NCBI RefSeq assembly: GCF_900104555.1
Contig: NZ_FNJU01000022.1
Location: forward strand, 1 to 37,243
DNA from: Litchfieldia salsa
Lineage (GTDB): Bacteria > Bacillota > Bacilli > Bacillales > Bacillaceae_L
Direction of reading: 5' to 3'
DNA length: 37,243 nt
The position numbers were made by a program, and so were the translations under genes. Of this stretch, positions 14,391 through 22,201 are shown piece after piece (position 1 is the stretch's first letter; every line of letters starts with the position of its first letter). The notes below the pieces were generated by a model. That model saw nothing but the letters and a program-made list of their open reading frames with translations. It was not told the DNA's origin and did not search any database.

Positions 14391-15833
14391 ATGCAGCTAG
14401 AAGAGTCACTCTCAAAGAAACTAATATCTTTGGAAAAATTAATGGAAGATGAATTTTCCGGTATACAATTTGATTCTCGTGAAATCAAACCAGGAAATTT
14501 GTTTATCGCCATTGAAGGAACATCAATAGATGGTCATAAATTCATATTTCAAGCAATTGAACAAGGCGCTTCAGCCATTATAGGAGAAAAAGAACTAACT
14601 GATTTGAATATACCCTATTATAGGACTACTAACAGTCGCCTTGCACTAGCAAAAGCAGCCAGCTCATTTTACAAACATCCCTGGAAACGACCAATTATGA
14701 TTGGCATAACTGGTACAAATGGCAAAACAACGACCTCTTACCTAATCCGTCATATTCTAGAAAAACAAGGTATCTCTTGTAGTTTAATTGGTACTGTTAA
14801 GCATATTATTAATGATCGAGAGTTTATTTCAAATCAAACAACACCTGATCCACTCCTTTTACAACAATTAATAATGGAAAGTAACGATGAAGTTATAGTT
14901 ATGGAAGTATCTTCACATGGCTTACATCAAGAAAGAGTAAGTGGTATACAATTTGACATAGGTATGTTCACCAATCTTAGTCAAGATCATCTTGATTATC
15001 ACCCAGATATAGAAACTTACTTTGATGTAAAAAGCAAATTATTTACACTGTTAAAACCTAGAGGAGAAGCGATTATCGGGACATATAGTCGCTGGGGTGA
15101 GGTTCTAAAACACAAACTACAACAATCTGGTTATAGTCTCTTCACGTTTGGTCATAAAGAAAATGATGACCTCGAGCTTATTGAATGGAATCAAGCTGAG
15201 GATCATTGTTTAATTCGGGATCGTCGAGAAAAAGTAGACTTTTCTTCACCAATGCCTGGATTACATAATGTATGGAACGCATTAGGAGCTTATTCAGTTG
15301 GACGAAGGCTACATATCAATTATAAAGATATTAACAAAGCAATGTTAACCTTTCCTGGTGTACCCGGAAGGTTTGAAACATATAAATTTGATCAGAGTCC
15401 TAATGTGGTTGTTGATTATGCACACACCCCAGATGGTTTAGATTATTGTTTAAAAACCGCTAAACAACAGCATCCTTCACGTCTATTTCATATTTTCGGA
15501 TTTAGAGGCAATAGAGATCGTACAAAAAGAGAAGCAATGCTTTCTGTCTCTTCAAAATATAGTGATTTTATTATACTAACAATGGATGATTTAAATAATG
15601 AACCTTATGAAGAGATGATCAAGGAAATGAAGATGTTAGCATCAAGAATCGGGGATAGGTTGAAAATTATACCTGACAGAACTCTAGCAATTGAATACGC
15701 TTGGAGAAATGCTAGAAATAATGACCTACTATTAATTACCGGAAAAGGACCTGAAGAATATAAGCACGAATTCACATATCCTTGTAAATCTGATAAAGAT
15801 ACGATTAATTATCTACTCCACTCTACTGAATAA
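14391..15833 (+). CDS. MurE-like Mur ligase (UDP-MurNAc-tripeptide synthetase paralogue)
   Basis: 480 aa from the ATG at 14391, chosen because AAAAGGAG lies just before it; an upstream in-frame ATG (14358) has no site. The three Mur ligase domains are complete. The N-terminal UDP-binding part has FDSREIKPG. The central ATPase has GTNGKTT (108-114), TTPD (150-153), EVSSHGLHQERV and the carbamylated-Lys motif FDVKSKLF (K214). The C-terminal domain has FGFRGNRDRTKR (369-380). In meso-DAP-adding MurE the third domain carries DNPR and GKGHE; here the equivalents are DDLN (399-402) and GKGPE (451-455). The amino acid added may therefore differ, and this is likely a second copy besides the dcw-cluster murE. 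The call as a Mur ligase is firm; its substrate is open. Confidence 0.85.
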   Translation: MQLEESLSKKLISLEKLMEDEFSGIQFDSREIKPGNLFIAIEGTSIDGHKFIFQAIEQGASAIIGEKELTDLNIPYYRTTNSRLALAKAASSFYKHPWKRPIMIGITGTNGKTTTSYLIRHILEKQGISCSLIGTVKHIINDREFISNQTTPDPLLLQQLIMESNDEVIVMEVSSHGLHQERVSGIQFDIGMFTNLSQDHLDYHPDIETYFDVKSKLFTLLKPRGEAIIGTYSRWGEVLKHKLQQSGYSLFTFGHKENDDLELIEWNQAEDHCLIRDRREKVDFSSPMPGLHNVWNALGAYSVGRRLHINYKDINKAMLTFPGVPGRFETYKFDQSPNVVVDYAHTPDGLDYCLKTAKQQHPSRLFHIFGFRGNRDRTKREAMLSVSSKYSDFIILTMDDLNNEPYEEMIKEMKMLASRIGDRLKIIPDRTLAIEYAWRNARNNDLLLITGKGPEEYKHEFTYPCKSDKDTINYLLHSTE

Positions 15834-15878
15834 TCCATTCAATAAATCGATAACAAAAGGATTGGTTTTCTATCATTG

Positions 15879-15901
15879 TACTATCATGTATAATGATAGT
15901 A
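15879..15901 (+). promoter_or_regulatory. Palindrome over the -10 box of the yneK promoter
   Basis: TACTATCAT (15879-15887) and ATGATAGTA (15893-15901) are perfect 9-bp inverted arms with a 5-nt centre. A TATAAT box (15889-15894) sits inside. No good -35 was found at 17 nt. This looks like an operator covering the promoter of yneK; the TTG start lies 27 nt downstream. Confidence 0.45.
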
Positions 15902-15927
15902 TTGGTCTAAATTGTGGGGTGAATAAT

Positions 15928-16362
15928 TTGACGACATTAAGTGGTTGGTTTCTTTGGTTTATTTTATTTTGGGTTGTGTTCCTAGTTACCATGATGTTTA
16001 TCGGTGGTTTCTTTATGTTCCGTAAATTTCTAAAGAGGTTTCCTAAAGAAGATGGTAAATCAGAATTAGATTGGCAAGAGTTTTATATTGAGCAATCAAA
16101 AAACATGTGGAACACTGAACAAAAACAATTACTAGAAGAATTAGTTAGTCCTGTTCCTGAACTATTCAGAGATGTTGCCAGGCAAAAAATCGCAGGGAAG
16201 ATTGGAGAGCTTGCCATCAAAGAAAATGCTCCCAAAATTACTCAAGATTTGTTGGTAAGAGGATATATAAGTGCAACACCAAAACGTGATCATAAATTTC
16301 TTTTAAAGAAATTAAAAGAAAAACAAATCGATATAAATCCATATAAACAACTATTCTTGTAG
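15928..16362 (+). CDS. yneK: YneK-like DUF2621 membrane protein
   Basis: 144 aa from a TTG at 15928, which follows GGGGTGA. An ATG at 15862 opens the same frame, but it lies upstream of the TATAAT box and has no binding site. The N-terminus is one membrane helix (LWFILFWVVFLVTMMFIGGFFMF). A charged cytoplasmic region follows, with LDWQEFYIEQSKN, LVSPVPELFRDVAR and IAGKIGELA, characteristic of the DUF2621 family (B. subtilis YneK, 148 aa), whose role is unknown. In B. subtilis yneK is next to ccdC; here it is also adjacent but convergent, separated by a shared terminator. The C-terminal part resembles the small helical domain seen in DUF2621 and PCP_red-like proteins. Confidence 0.85.
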   Translation: MTTLSGWFLWFILFWVVFLVTMMFIGGFFMFRKFLKRFPKEDGKSELDWQEFYIEQSKNMWNTEQKQLLEELVSPVPELFRDVARQKIAGKIGELAIKENAPKITQDLLVRGYISATPKRDHKFLLKKLKEKQIDINPYKQLFL

Positions 16363-16370
16363 TCCTGCTA

Positions 16371-16411
16371 CAAAAGAAGGTGGACAAAAAAATTTTGTCC
16401 ACCTTCTTTTG
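16371..16411. terminator. Bidirectional terminator between yneK and ccdC
   Basis: CAAAAGAAGGTGGACAAAA (16371-16389) and its exact complement (16393-16411) form a perfect 19-bp stem with a 3-nt loop. A- and T-tracts in the outer stem let it end transcripts on both strands. Confidence 0.9.
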
Positions 16412-16426
16412 AAAAATTCAATCATA

Positions 16427-16903
16427 CTAAGCATTGCTTAATTCTCGCCTTATCTTCTTATACTGCATAAACATTGCCGCTCTCCAGGGAACAATCATCC
16501 CAAATGCTAAAATCCAAAACATCCCACTTAATTCACCATAATTAATTGAAGTACTTAAAACTGACTTTGCTATTACTCTTATAATTAATAGTGAAACTAA
16601 AATATAAATAAACGCTTTTGAGCGTTTTAAGTATATATCCATATTTTTGATCTCAAATGATGAAGTTTTAATAAGTAAGACTGAAAAAACGATCCCTACT
16701 GCAATTGATTCGATTACCTGCACAGAAGAAACACGAAACATTGGATGTAAAAACATCAAAGATCCTGTACTCATAAACAGTGGAGGAAGTAGTATTTTCT
16801 TTGCATTTATTGGTCTTTTATTAGCACGGATTCTTATTATTAAAACTAAAAATCCCATCATTACCGCAATAATTGAAGAAGCAACTATCAAATCGATCCC
16901 CAC
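16427..16903 (-). CDS. ccdC: CcdC-like membrane protein
   Basis: 158 aa with four to five transmembrane helices. Sequences such as KKILLPPLFMSTGSLMFLHP, LLIKTSSFE and SGMFWILAFGMIVPWRAAMF match B. subtilis CcdC (YneJ, 160 aa), encoded with CcdA and linked to cytochrome c maturation, though ccdC was reported as dispensable there. The track of charged residues puts the DIYLKRSKAF loop inside. GTG at 16903 is the likely start, 16 nt after the stop of yneI; a TTG a few codons downstream is an alternative. It is the last gene of the ccdA-yneI-ccdC block and ends at the strong shared terminator. Confidence 0.88.
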   Translation of the reverse strand: MGIDLIVASSIIAVMMGFLVLIIRIRANKRPINAKKILLPPLFMSTGSLMFLHPMFRVSSVQVIESIAVGIVFSVLLIKTSSFEIKNMDIYLKRSKAFIYILVSLLIIRVIAKSVLSTSINYGELSGMFWILAFGMIVPWRAAMFMQYKKIRRELSNA

Positions 16904-16919
16904 TATCTCTATTGTTAAA

Positions 16920-17279
16920 TTAGCTCATAACTCTTTTAATCGCTTCTAAAACTCTATTTTCATCAAAAGGTTTTAAGATAAAATCTTTTGCCCCTGCTTC
17001 AATCGACTCAACAATCATTTTTTGCTGTCCCATTGCTGAACACATGATCACCTTTGCATCATGATCATTAAGTATAATTTCTTTTAATGCTTCTATTCCA
17101 TTCATTTCAGGCATTGTAATATCCATAGTAACTAAATCTGGTTTTAATTGTTTATAAAGCTGGATTGCGTCTTTCCCATTTTCTGCTTCTCCAACAACTT
17201 CATAATCAGCCTTAAGTAAAATCGTTGATAGTGTCATGCGCATAAATTTTGCATCATCTACAATAAGTATTCTTGACAT
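16920..17279 (-). CDS. yneI: Stand-alone CheY-like response regulator YneI
   Basis: 119 aa, a lone receiver domain. Acidic pocket residues D8 and D9, the phosphorylation site D53 (TMDITMPEMNG), S81 (MCSAMG) and K103 (LKPF) are all present, so it should be phosphorylatable. There is no output domain. The order ccdA-yneI-ccdC is that of B. subtilis, where this gene (once called ccdB) lies between the two cytochrome-maturation genes. Its cognate kinase and its role in cytochrome biogenesis are not established. The start at 17279 has a GGAGG-type site, GTAGGAGGTCGC, just upstream. Confidence 0.92.
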   Translation of the reverse strand: MSRILIVDDAKFMRMTLSTILLKADYEVVGEAENGKDAIQLYKQLKPDLVTMDITMPEMNGIEALKEIILNDHDAKVIMCSAMGQQKMIVESIEAGAKDFILKPFDENRVLEAIKRVMS

Positions 17280-17376
17280 TATGCGACCTCCTACAATTAC
17301 TTACTAATTAACGCAAAGTGTCCATTTTTTATTATATCAGAATTCCTACTTTACTCATATAAATAATATAGATTAA

Positions 17377-18081
17377 TTAAAACCCCGTAAACCCACCATA
17401 CAGACTTGTTAAATATACCGTGATCTTTGTCATCCAATCAAAGAATAACACAACTCCCATAAAGATCATGATATAACCGCCAACTTTCATTATTCTTAGA
17501 CTATGCTTCTTAATCCATTGCAACTTACCAATAAAAAAGGACAATACAAAAAATGGTATAGCAAACCCAATAACATAAGCAAGCATATAAAGCATTGCAG
17601 AATTAGGGTTAGAAGCCGCTAATAAAATAACAGATGAAAGAATAGGTCCTGTACAAGGTGTCCATCCCGCCGCAAAAGCCATACCTATAAAACTTGAACC
17701 TAAATATCCAGAAGGTCTATGTCTAAATTGGATTTTTTTCTCTTTCATTAGGAATTCTGGCTTTAACACCCCTACAATAACAAACCCAAAAAAGATGATT
17801 AAAACCGCACCTAACTGACGAATTAAATCCTTGTAGTCCCAAAAGAAATTACCTAAAAAAGAAGCACTAAACCCTATCGCAACAAAAATTAAAGAGAATC
17901 CAATCAGAAAAAAGATTGTATGAAAAACACTTCTTCTTTGAAGCATCCTTTGATCTGATTTTAGTTCTCCTACAGAAACCCCTGTAATGTATGACAAAAA
18001 TGCAGGATATAAAGGGAGACAACATGGTGAAATAAAAGACAAAAACCCTGCTCCGAAAGCTAAAAAGAGATTCAGTTCCAT
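17377..18081 (-). CDS. ccdA: Cytochrome c maturation thiol-disulfide carrier CcdA
   Basis: 234 aa, DsbD-type integral membrane protein with six predicted helices. It moves reducing power from cytoplasmic thioredoxin across the membrane, for reduction of apocytochrome c and for spore cortex formation through StoA in Bacillus. The two conserved redox Cys sites are seen as [14 protein letters not shown] (helix 1) and [10 protein letters not shown] (helix 4). A start with TAGGAG at suitable spacing precedes the ATG at 18081. It heads the ccdA-yneI-ccdC block; the gap to yneI is about 100 nt. Sequence is close to B. subtilis CcdA (235 aa). Confidence 0.93.
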   Translation of the reverse strand: MELNLFLAFGAGFLSFISPCCLPLYPAFLSYITGVSVGELKSDQRMLQRRSVFHTIFFLIGFSLIFVAIGFSASFLGNFFWDYKDLIRQLGAVLIIFFGFVIVGVLKPEFLMKEKKIQFRHRPSGYLGSSFIGMAFAAGWTPCTGPILSSVILLAASNPNSAMLYMLAYVIGFAIPFFVLSFFIGKLQWIKKHSLRIMKVGGYIMIFMGVVLFFDWMTKITVYLTSLYGGFTGF

Positions 18082-18228
18082 TAAAACAACTCCTATAAAA
18101 ATACTCTCTATATATTATTAATTAACACATATTCATATGATAGCATACTCAGTTGATATTGTACTAAATCTTCGCACTAAATAGATTAACTATAATATCT
18201 AACACCTACACTTACCAGATAATTTCCT

Positions 18229-18257
18229 TTGAATTAATTTCCAATCTCATATATAAT
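18229..18257 (+). promoter_or_regulatory. Sigma-A promoter of ynzD
   Basis: TTGAAT (18229-18234), a 17-nt spacer and TATAAT (18252-18257), 38 nt before the TTG start of the Spo0E-like gene. Spacing and -10 are ideal. Confidence 0.65.
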
Positions 18258-18295
18258 ATTATTTAATAGCCTACCGATGGAAAGGATAGCTTAAA

Positions 18296-18478
18296 TTGTC
18301 TAAAGATGAAATGCTGTGGATTATCGAACGAAAAAGAGCAGAATTAATAGAAATCGCTCTAAAAAACGGCCTAAGTTCTTCTCTTTCAATTAAATATAGT
18401 CAAGAACTAGATCACTTGTTAAACCAATATAATAAATACCCTCACATAAAACTAAAAGTCTCTCAAACGTTTGAGTGA
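18296..18478 (+). CDS. ynzD: Spo0E-family aspartyl-phosphate phosphatase YnzD
   Basis: 60 aa from a TTG at 18296 with an AAAGGAT site. The signature SQELDHLLNQY near residue 35 is the Spo0E-type motif (SxELD), whose Asp is needed for removing phosphate from Spo0A. The protein is a short helical hairpin, as in YnzD and YisI of B. subtilis. It should therefore hold back sporulation by dephosphorylating Spo0A. It sits, as in B. subtilis, between ccdA and yneF. A terminator begins inside its last codons. ATG at 18311 is a second start candidate, but the site favours the TTG. Confidence 0.88.
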   Translation: MSKDEMLWIIERKRAELIEIALKNGLSSSLSIKYSQELDHLLNQYNKYPHIKLKVSQTFE

Positions 18479-18484
18479 CTTTTT
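18454..18484 (+). terminator. Terminator of ynzD, overlapping the coding end
   Basis: AAAAGTC-t-CTCAAA (18454-18467) and TTTGAG-t-GACTTTT pair around a CG centre, followed by a T-run. The stop codon TGA (18476-18478) is inside the 3' arm. Confidence 0.75.
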
Positions 18485-18524
18485 TCTATTATACGACTTT
18501 TCTATGAAATTTTTCAAAATAAAA

Positions 18525-18546
18525 AGACACTCTAATTTGAGTGCCT
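18525..18546 (-). terminator. Terminator of yneF
   Basis: On the minus strand AGGCACTC (18546-18539) and GAGTGTCT (18532-18525) form a stem with one wobble and a 6-nt loop, followed by TTTTTATTTT. It lies just past the yneF stop. Confidence 0.75.
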
Positions 18547-18555
18547 GTCCAACAT

Positions 18556-18768
18556 TTATTTCATCTGCCCATTCATGGCTTTAAGCATTTGATTGATTTT
18601 CTTTTGAGAAGGTTTCATTCCCATTTGCATCATCATCACTTTTAACATTTGCTCGTTAATAGGCGGATTTTTCTTTAAATAGTTCATCATGTACTTACGA
18701 GCGATGAAAAACCCTAGTGCCACTCCAGCAAGCAATGCCAGAACACCTACTAGAACATATAACCACAT
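18556..18768 (-). CDS. yneF: UPF0154 membrane protein YneF
   Basis: 70 aa, starting at the ATG at 18768. An ATG at 18786 is in frame, but the sequence between them contains the AAGGAGG site itself, so the downstream ATG is the real start. A single N-terminal helix ([20 protein letters not shown]) is followed by [19 protein letters not shown] and a Met/Lys-rich tail, the signature of UPF0154 (B. subtilis YneF, 72 aa). Function is unknown. It follows sirA, as in B. subtilis, with its own terminator. Confidence 0.92.
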   Translation of the reverse strand: MWLYVLVGVLALLAGVALGFFIARKYMMNYLKKNPPINEQMLKVMMMQMGMKPSQKKINQMLKAMNGQMK

Positions 18769-18853
18769 ACTCATTTCCTCCTTCATGTTGTCTACATTAC
18801 AGTGTACTAAACCCTATTGTATTATACAATAGAAGAAAGAAAATTTCCTTCTT

Positions 18854-19297
18854 TTAAACAAATTTTCTCTCCTTAATAGGATTTAACCAACCATATCGGT
18901 TATGTTCAAAATCCATTGCCAAGAAACATGAATCAAACTTCCTTAATAACTCAAAGAATATCGTTTCAGCTTCCATATTTCCTTCAGCTTCAAGAAAAAT
19001 ACATCTTTCAGAAATGGAAGCCTTTGCTCGACTTTCGGGTAATTGAAACTTTAAAAAATGAGTACTATCTTTTTGATCATATGATTTGTATTTCTTTAAA
19101 GATGATTCTATTATCTGATTTATCTTAAGATTAGGCATGGGTCTTGTAATAAAGTCAATTTGCATTTTTAAAATACTTTTTTTGTCATGATGAGTAGATA
19201 GTTCGTGATCAAGAAATAAATGATATAGAATTGATTCTCTACCAAAATAATGGGTCGCAAACTCTTCTTCAAGTAAGTAGATTTGATAATTTCTCAT
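18854..19297 (-). CDS. sirA: Sporulation inhibitor of replication SirA
   Basis: 147 aa matching B. subtilis SirA (YneE). The N-terminal EEFATHYFGRES and the C-terminal MEAETIFFELLRK and MDFEHNRYGWLNPIKERKFV are near identical to that protein. SirA binds domain I of DnaA and blocks new rounds of chromosome replication when cells commit to sporulation. In B. subtilis its expression depends on Spo0A; a Spo0A box (TGTCGAA, 19390-19396) lies about 95 nt upstream here. A TATAAT box (minus strand, 19336-19331) and an AGAGGTG site lead into the ATG at 19297. tkt, which lies between ynzC and sirA in B. subtilis, is absent here. Confidence 0.93.
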   Translation of the reverse strand: MRNYQIYLLEEEFATHYFGRESILYHLFLDHELSTHHDKKSILKMQIDFITRPMPNLKINQIIESSLKKYKSYDQKDSTHFLKFQLPESRAKASISERCIFLEAEGNMEAETIFFELLRKFDSCFLAMDFEHNRYGWLNPIKERKFV

Positions 19298-19389
19298 TCA
19301 AGCACCTCTATCATTCCTAAATTATCATTAATTATAAAGGAAAATGAACAATTTAATTGTCTGATAGTGGTGCAATAGTACACTAGTTT

Positions 19390-19396
19390 TGTCGAA
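19390..19396. promoter_or_regulatory. Spo0A box upstream of sirA
   Basis: TGTCGAA at 19390-19396 (TTCGACA as read towards sirA) is a perfect 0A box, within TTTTGTCGAAA. It lies about 65 nt before the presumed transcription start of sirA, a known Spo0A target. A 7-mer can occur by chance; context gives it weight. Confidence 0.55.
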
Positions 19397-19406
19397 ATGA
19401 AATAAA

Positions 19407-19440
19407 AAAAGAGAAGTACATTTTACTGTTCTTCTCTTTT
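19407..19440 (-). terminator. Terminator of the yneA-yneB-ynzC operon
   Basis: AAAAGAGAAG (19407-19416) and CTTCTCTTTT (19431-19440) form a 10-bp stem extended by an inner ACA/TGT pairing. The minus strand continues in a long T-run. It follows the ynzC stop. Confidence 0.75.
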
Positions 19441-19468
19441 TCAATATTCTTGTAATTGCTCTATTAAT

Positions 19469-19699
19469 TTAATGAAGCCTTTTATTTTTACTATCTCTTA
19501 GCTTCTGAGGTGTTACATCATTACCTTTAGGGTCAATAACTTTTACTGAATGAAGTGTATCTGTCATAGAACTTCTAAAAACATTTAAATACTCTTGACG
19601 CAATTTTGTTTGTTCTTCTTTTTCAGCAGCCGTTAAACCTTCACCTTTGGACTTCCTTGAGAGTTCATTAATTCGAGCGATCTTGTCATTTGATAACAT
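19469..19699 (-). CDS. ynzC: DUF896 protein YnzC
   Basis: 76 aa beginning [23 protein letters not shown], with the two-helix [23 protein letters not shown] core of DUF896 (UPF0291). B. subtilis YnzC (77 aa) is a small helical-hairpin protein made in the SOS response as part of the LexA-controlled yneA-yneB-ynzC operon. Its role is not known. The start at 19699 has an AAAGGAA site. A terminator follows. The order matches B. subtilis. Confidence 0.93.
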   Translation of the reverse strand: MLSNDKIARINELSRKSKGEGLTAAEKEEQTKLRQEYLNVFRSSMTDTLHSVKVIDPKGNDVTPQKLRDSKNKRLH

Positions 19700-19772
19700 G
19701 ATTTAGTTCCTTTCAAAACATGACTTAAAATATGTTTAATGGTACTAAATAAAAATTCAAATATCAAGTTTT

Positions 19773-20444
<672 letters not shown>

Positions 20445-20768
20445 TTATTCCCCAGAGGCAATTGCGGTTAGGTTCTTAGAATAATGCTCTTTCTTTATTG
20501 GTAGAATTAACTGATCTCCTGGTTTTAACGATTCTGATCTTACTTTATTTTTATTCTCAATCCAACTTACAAACTCAAAAAATTCAAGTTGATGGTATTC
20601 CTTAAACGCTTCGTTAACTTTCCAGAGGGAATCACCTTCAGATAAGGTAATAGAGATATAATTTATTTCATTTTCTCCACTTGCATTTGTAGTTAATGCA
20701 AATGTAAATCCCATCACTAATATAAAAAATAAAATATAGTATGTTAAGCCTTGTAATGATAATTTCAT
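20445..20768 (-). CDS. yneA: SOS cell-division inhibitor YneA
   Basis: 107 aa from the ATG at 20768, preceded by TTGGAGG. Longer in-frame extensions would run into the LexA boxes and are rejected. An N-terminal membrane helix (LTYYILFFILVMGFTFALTT) is followed by an extracellular LysM-type domain (ITLSEGDSLWKVNEAF through LKPGDQLILP). YneA delays septum formation during DNA damage and is the functional counterpart of SulA in Bacillus. It heads the yneA-yneB-ynzC operon, divergent from lexA. Three LexA boxes lie between them, so it should be repressed by LexA. Confidence 0.92.
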   Translation of the reverse strand: MKLSLQGLTYYILFFILVMGFTFALTTNASGENEINYISITLSEGDSLWKVNEAFKEYHQLEFFEFVSWIENKNKVRSESLKPGDQLILPIKKEHYSKNLTAIASGE

Positions 20769-20787
20769 AATGACCTCCAAATAAATT

Positions 20788-20801
20788 AGAATGTATGTTC
20801 G
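20788..20801. promoter_or_regulatory. LexA box 1
   Basis: AGAATGTATGTTCG matches CGAAC-N4-GTTCG at 8 of 10 positions. It lies just downstream of the yneA -10 box. Confidence 0.7.
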
Positions 20802-20816
20802 TACTCTATGTAATTC

Positions 20817-20846
20817 ATTATAGACCGAACATATGTTTTGTGTCAA
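20817..20846 (-). promoter_or_regulatory. Promoter of the yneA operon
   Basis: Minus strand TTGACA (20846-20841), an 18-nt spacer and TATAAT (20822-20817). LexA box 2 lies in the spacer, so LexA binding would block polymerase. Confidence 0.8.
20826..20839. promoter_or_regulatory. LexA box 2
   Basis: CGAACATATGTTTT matches CGAAC-N4-GTTCG at 8 of 10 positions and sits between the -35 and -10 of yneA. Confidence 0.75.
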
Positions 20847-20854
20847 GCGAAATT

Positions 20855-20868
20855 CGAACTTATGTTTG
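20855..20868. promoter_or_regulatory. LexA box 3
   Basis: CGAACTTATGTTTG matches the consensus at 9 of 10 positions. It overlaps the lexA -35 box, consistent with autorepression. Confidence 0.8.
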
Positions 20869-20894
20869 TACAAATAGGTAAATCATGCTATAAT
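20866..20894 (+). promoter_or_regulatory. Promoter of lexA
   Basis: TTGTAC (20866-20871), a 17-nt spacer and TATAAT (20889-20894), 35 nt before the lexA ATG; overlapped by LexA box 3. Confidence 0.75.
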
Positions 20895-20929
20895 TTTAAA
20901 AAATAACTAGATTCGAGGTGCTAGAAATA

Positions 20930-21553
20930 ATGACAAAGCTTTCAAAAAGGCAACAAGATATATTAAACTACATAAAAGACGAAGTCCGAGATAAGGGATA
21001 TCCGCCATCAGTGAGAGAGATAGGTGAAGCTGTTGGTCTAGCATCTAGTTCAACTGTGCATGGTCATTTGTCGAGACTCGAAAGTAAAGGATTAATTAGA
21101 CGTGACCCTACTAAACCTCGTGCAATTGAAATATTAGATGTAGATACAGCTGGAAGTGTCATTAAAAATAATGTTGTCAATGTTCCTATCATCGGAAAAG
21201 TAACTGCAGGATTACCAATCACTGCTTTTGAAAATATTGAAGAATACTTCCCTCTTCCTGAGAGATTTGTTTCTCCTGATGATAATGTTTTCATGCTAGA
21301 GATTATGGGGGACAGTATGATTGAAGCAGGTATTCTAGATGGAGATCTTGTCATTGTTAAACAACAACCCTCTGCAAATAATGGGGATATCGTGGTGGCA
21401 ATGACTGAAGAAGATGAAGCAACAGTAAAAAGATTCTTTAAAGAAAAAGATCACATTAGACTACAACCGGAAAATTCAATGCTGGAGCCTATCATCTTAA
21501 GAAATGTTTCAATCCTCGGAAAAGTAATCGGTGTATATAGAACTGTACATTAA
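20930..21553 (+). CDS. lexA: SOS repressor LexA (DinR)
   Basis: 207 aa from the ATG at 20930, 9 nt after GAGGTG; an in-frame GTG at 20918 overlaps that site and is rejected. The N-terminal winged helix-turn-helix ([24 protein letters not shown]) binds LexA boxes. Self-cleavage elements are intact: the Ala-Gly cleavage bond in KVTAGLP (A93-G94), nucleophile S129 ([10 protein letters not shown]) and general base K167 (ATVKRFF). It represses itself and the divergent yneA operon; RecA filaments trigger its cleavage after DNA damage. A terminator follows. Confidence 0.97.
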   Translation: MTKLSKRQQDILNYIKDEVRDKGYPPSVREIGEAVGLASSSTVHGHLSRLESKGLIRRDPTKPRAIEILDVDTAGSVIKNNVVNVPIIGKVTAGLPITAFENIEEYFPLPERFVSPDDNVFMLEIMGDSMIEAGILDGDLVIVKQQPSANNGDIVVAMTEEDEATVKRFFKEKDHIRLQPENSMLEPIILRNVSILGKVIGVYRTVH

Positions 21554-21632
21554 AAGCGGACTCATATTTTTATAAAGAAGAAAACTTACTAGTTTCATAA
21601 ACAAACATTCTATACAACCATCAAATCGTTTT

Positions 21633-21667
21633 AAAAAAGCTTGAGGATAAATCCTGAGGCTTTTTTT
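21633..21667 (+). terminator. Terminator of lexA
   Basis: AGCTTGAGGAT (21638-21648) and ATCCTGAGGCT (21651-21661) form a stem with one mismatch and one wobble, followed by a run of T. It lies about 80 nt past the lexA stop. Confidence 0.75.
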
Positions 21668-21724
21668 AATTGTAGTTTTAATGGATTACATGACTGATTT
21701 TGTTAGGAGTATTTGGTGAGGTGG

Positions 21725-22147
21725 TCTTTTATTGAAGAATCTCAACGTCGCGAACATACTTTTGTCTCGTGGGTGCTTTCTATTGGACATTCTCATCGAT
21801 ACGAACACGCGTTTTGTCTTATAGACGCCTTCTATTGGACATTCTCTTTGATACGAACGCACGTTTTATCCAATAGACGCCTTCTATTGGACATTCTCAT
21901 CGATACGAACGCATGTTTTGTCCTATAGACGCCTTCTATTGGACATTCTCATCGATACGAACGCATGTCTTGTCCAATAGACGCCTTCTATTGGACATTC
22001 TTATCAATACGAACGCATGTCTTGTCCAATAGACGCCTTCTATCGGACATTCTTATCAATACGAACGCATGTTTTGTCCATAGACACCTTCTATTGAACA
22101 ATCTCATCAATACGACCACACGTTTCATCTCATAGACGCCCTCTATT
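21725..22147. repeat. Array of about eight 52-bp tandem repeats with palindromic ends
   Basis: Units begin with TATTG at 21730, 21781, 21833, 21885, 21937, 21989, 22041 and 22092, with a partial unit at 22144; the period is 52 bp (51 twice). Central units are nearly identical and outer ones are degenerate. Each central unit has TCTATTGGAC near one end and GTCCAATAGA (or GTCCTATAGA) near the other, which pair as a 10-bp stem with a loop of about 27 nt containing ATCGATACGAACGCATG. The array fills the space between the lexA and glnA terminators. Open frames on both strands here are made of the repeat and are not credible genes. Confidence 0.9.
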
Positions 22148-22160
22148 AAAACAAAACAAA

Positions 22161-22193
22161 AAAAGTGTAAAACCATAACGGTTTTACACTTTT
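22161..22193. terminator. Terminator of glnRA
   Basis: AAAAGTGTAAAACC (22161-22174) and GGTTTTACACTTTT (22180-22193) form a perfect 14-bp stem with a 5-nt loop. The minus strand continues in a T-rich run, just past the glnA stop. Confidence 0.88.
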
Positions 22194-22201
22194 TATTTAT
22201 T

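Noticed and set aside
20769-20873. N-terminal extension of yneA by about 35 residues
   Set aside because: It would be encoded by the promoter and LexA boxes; the ATG at 20768 has the TTGGAGG site and gives the normal length.
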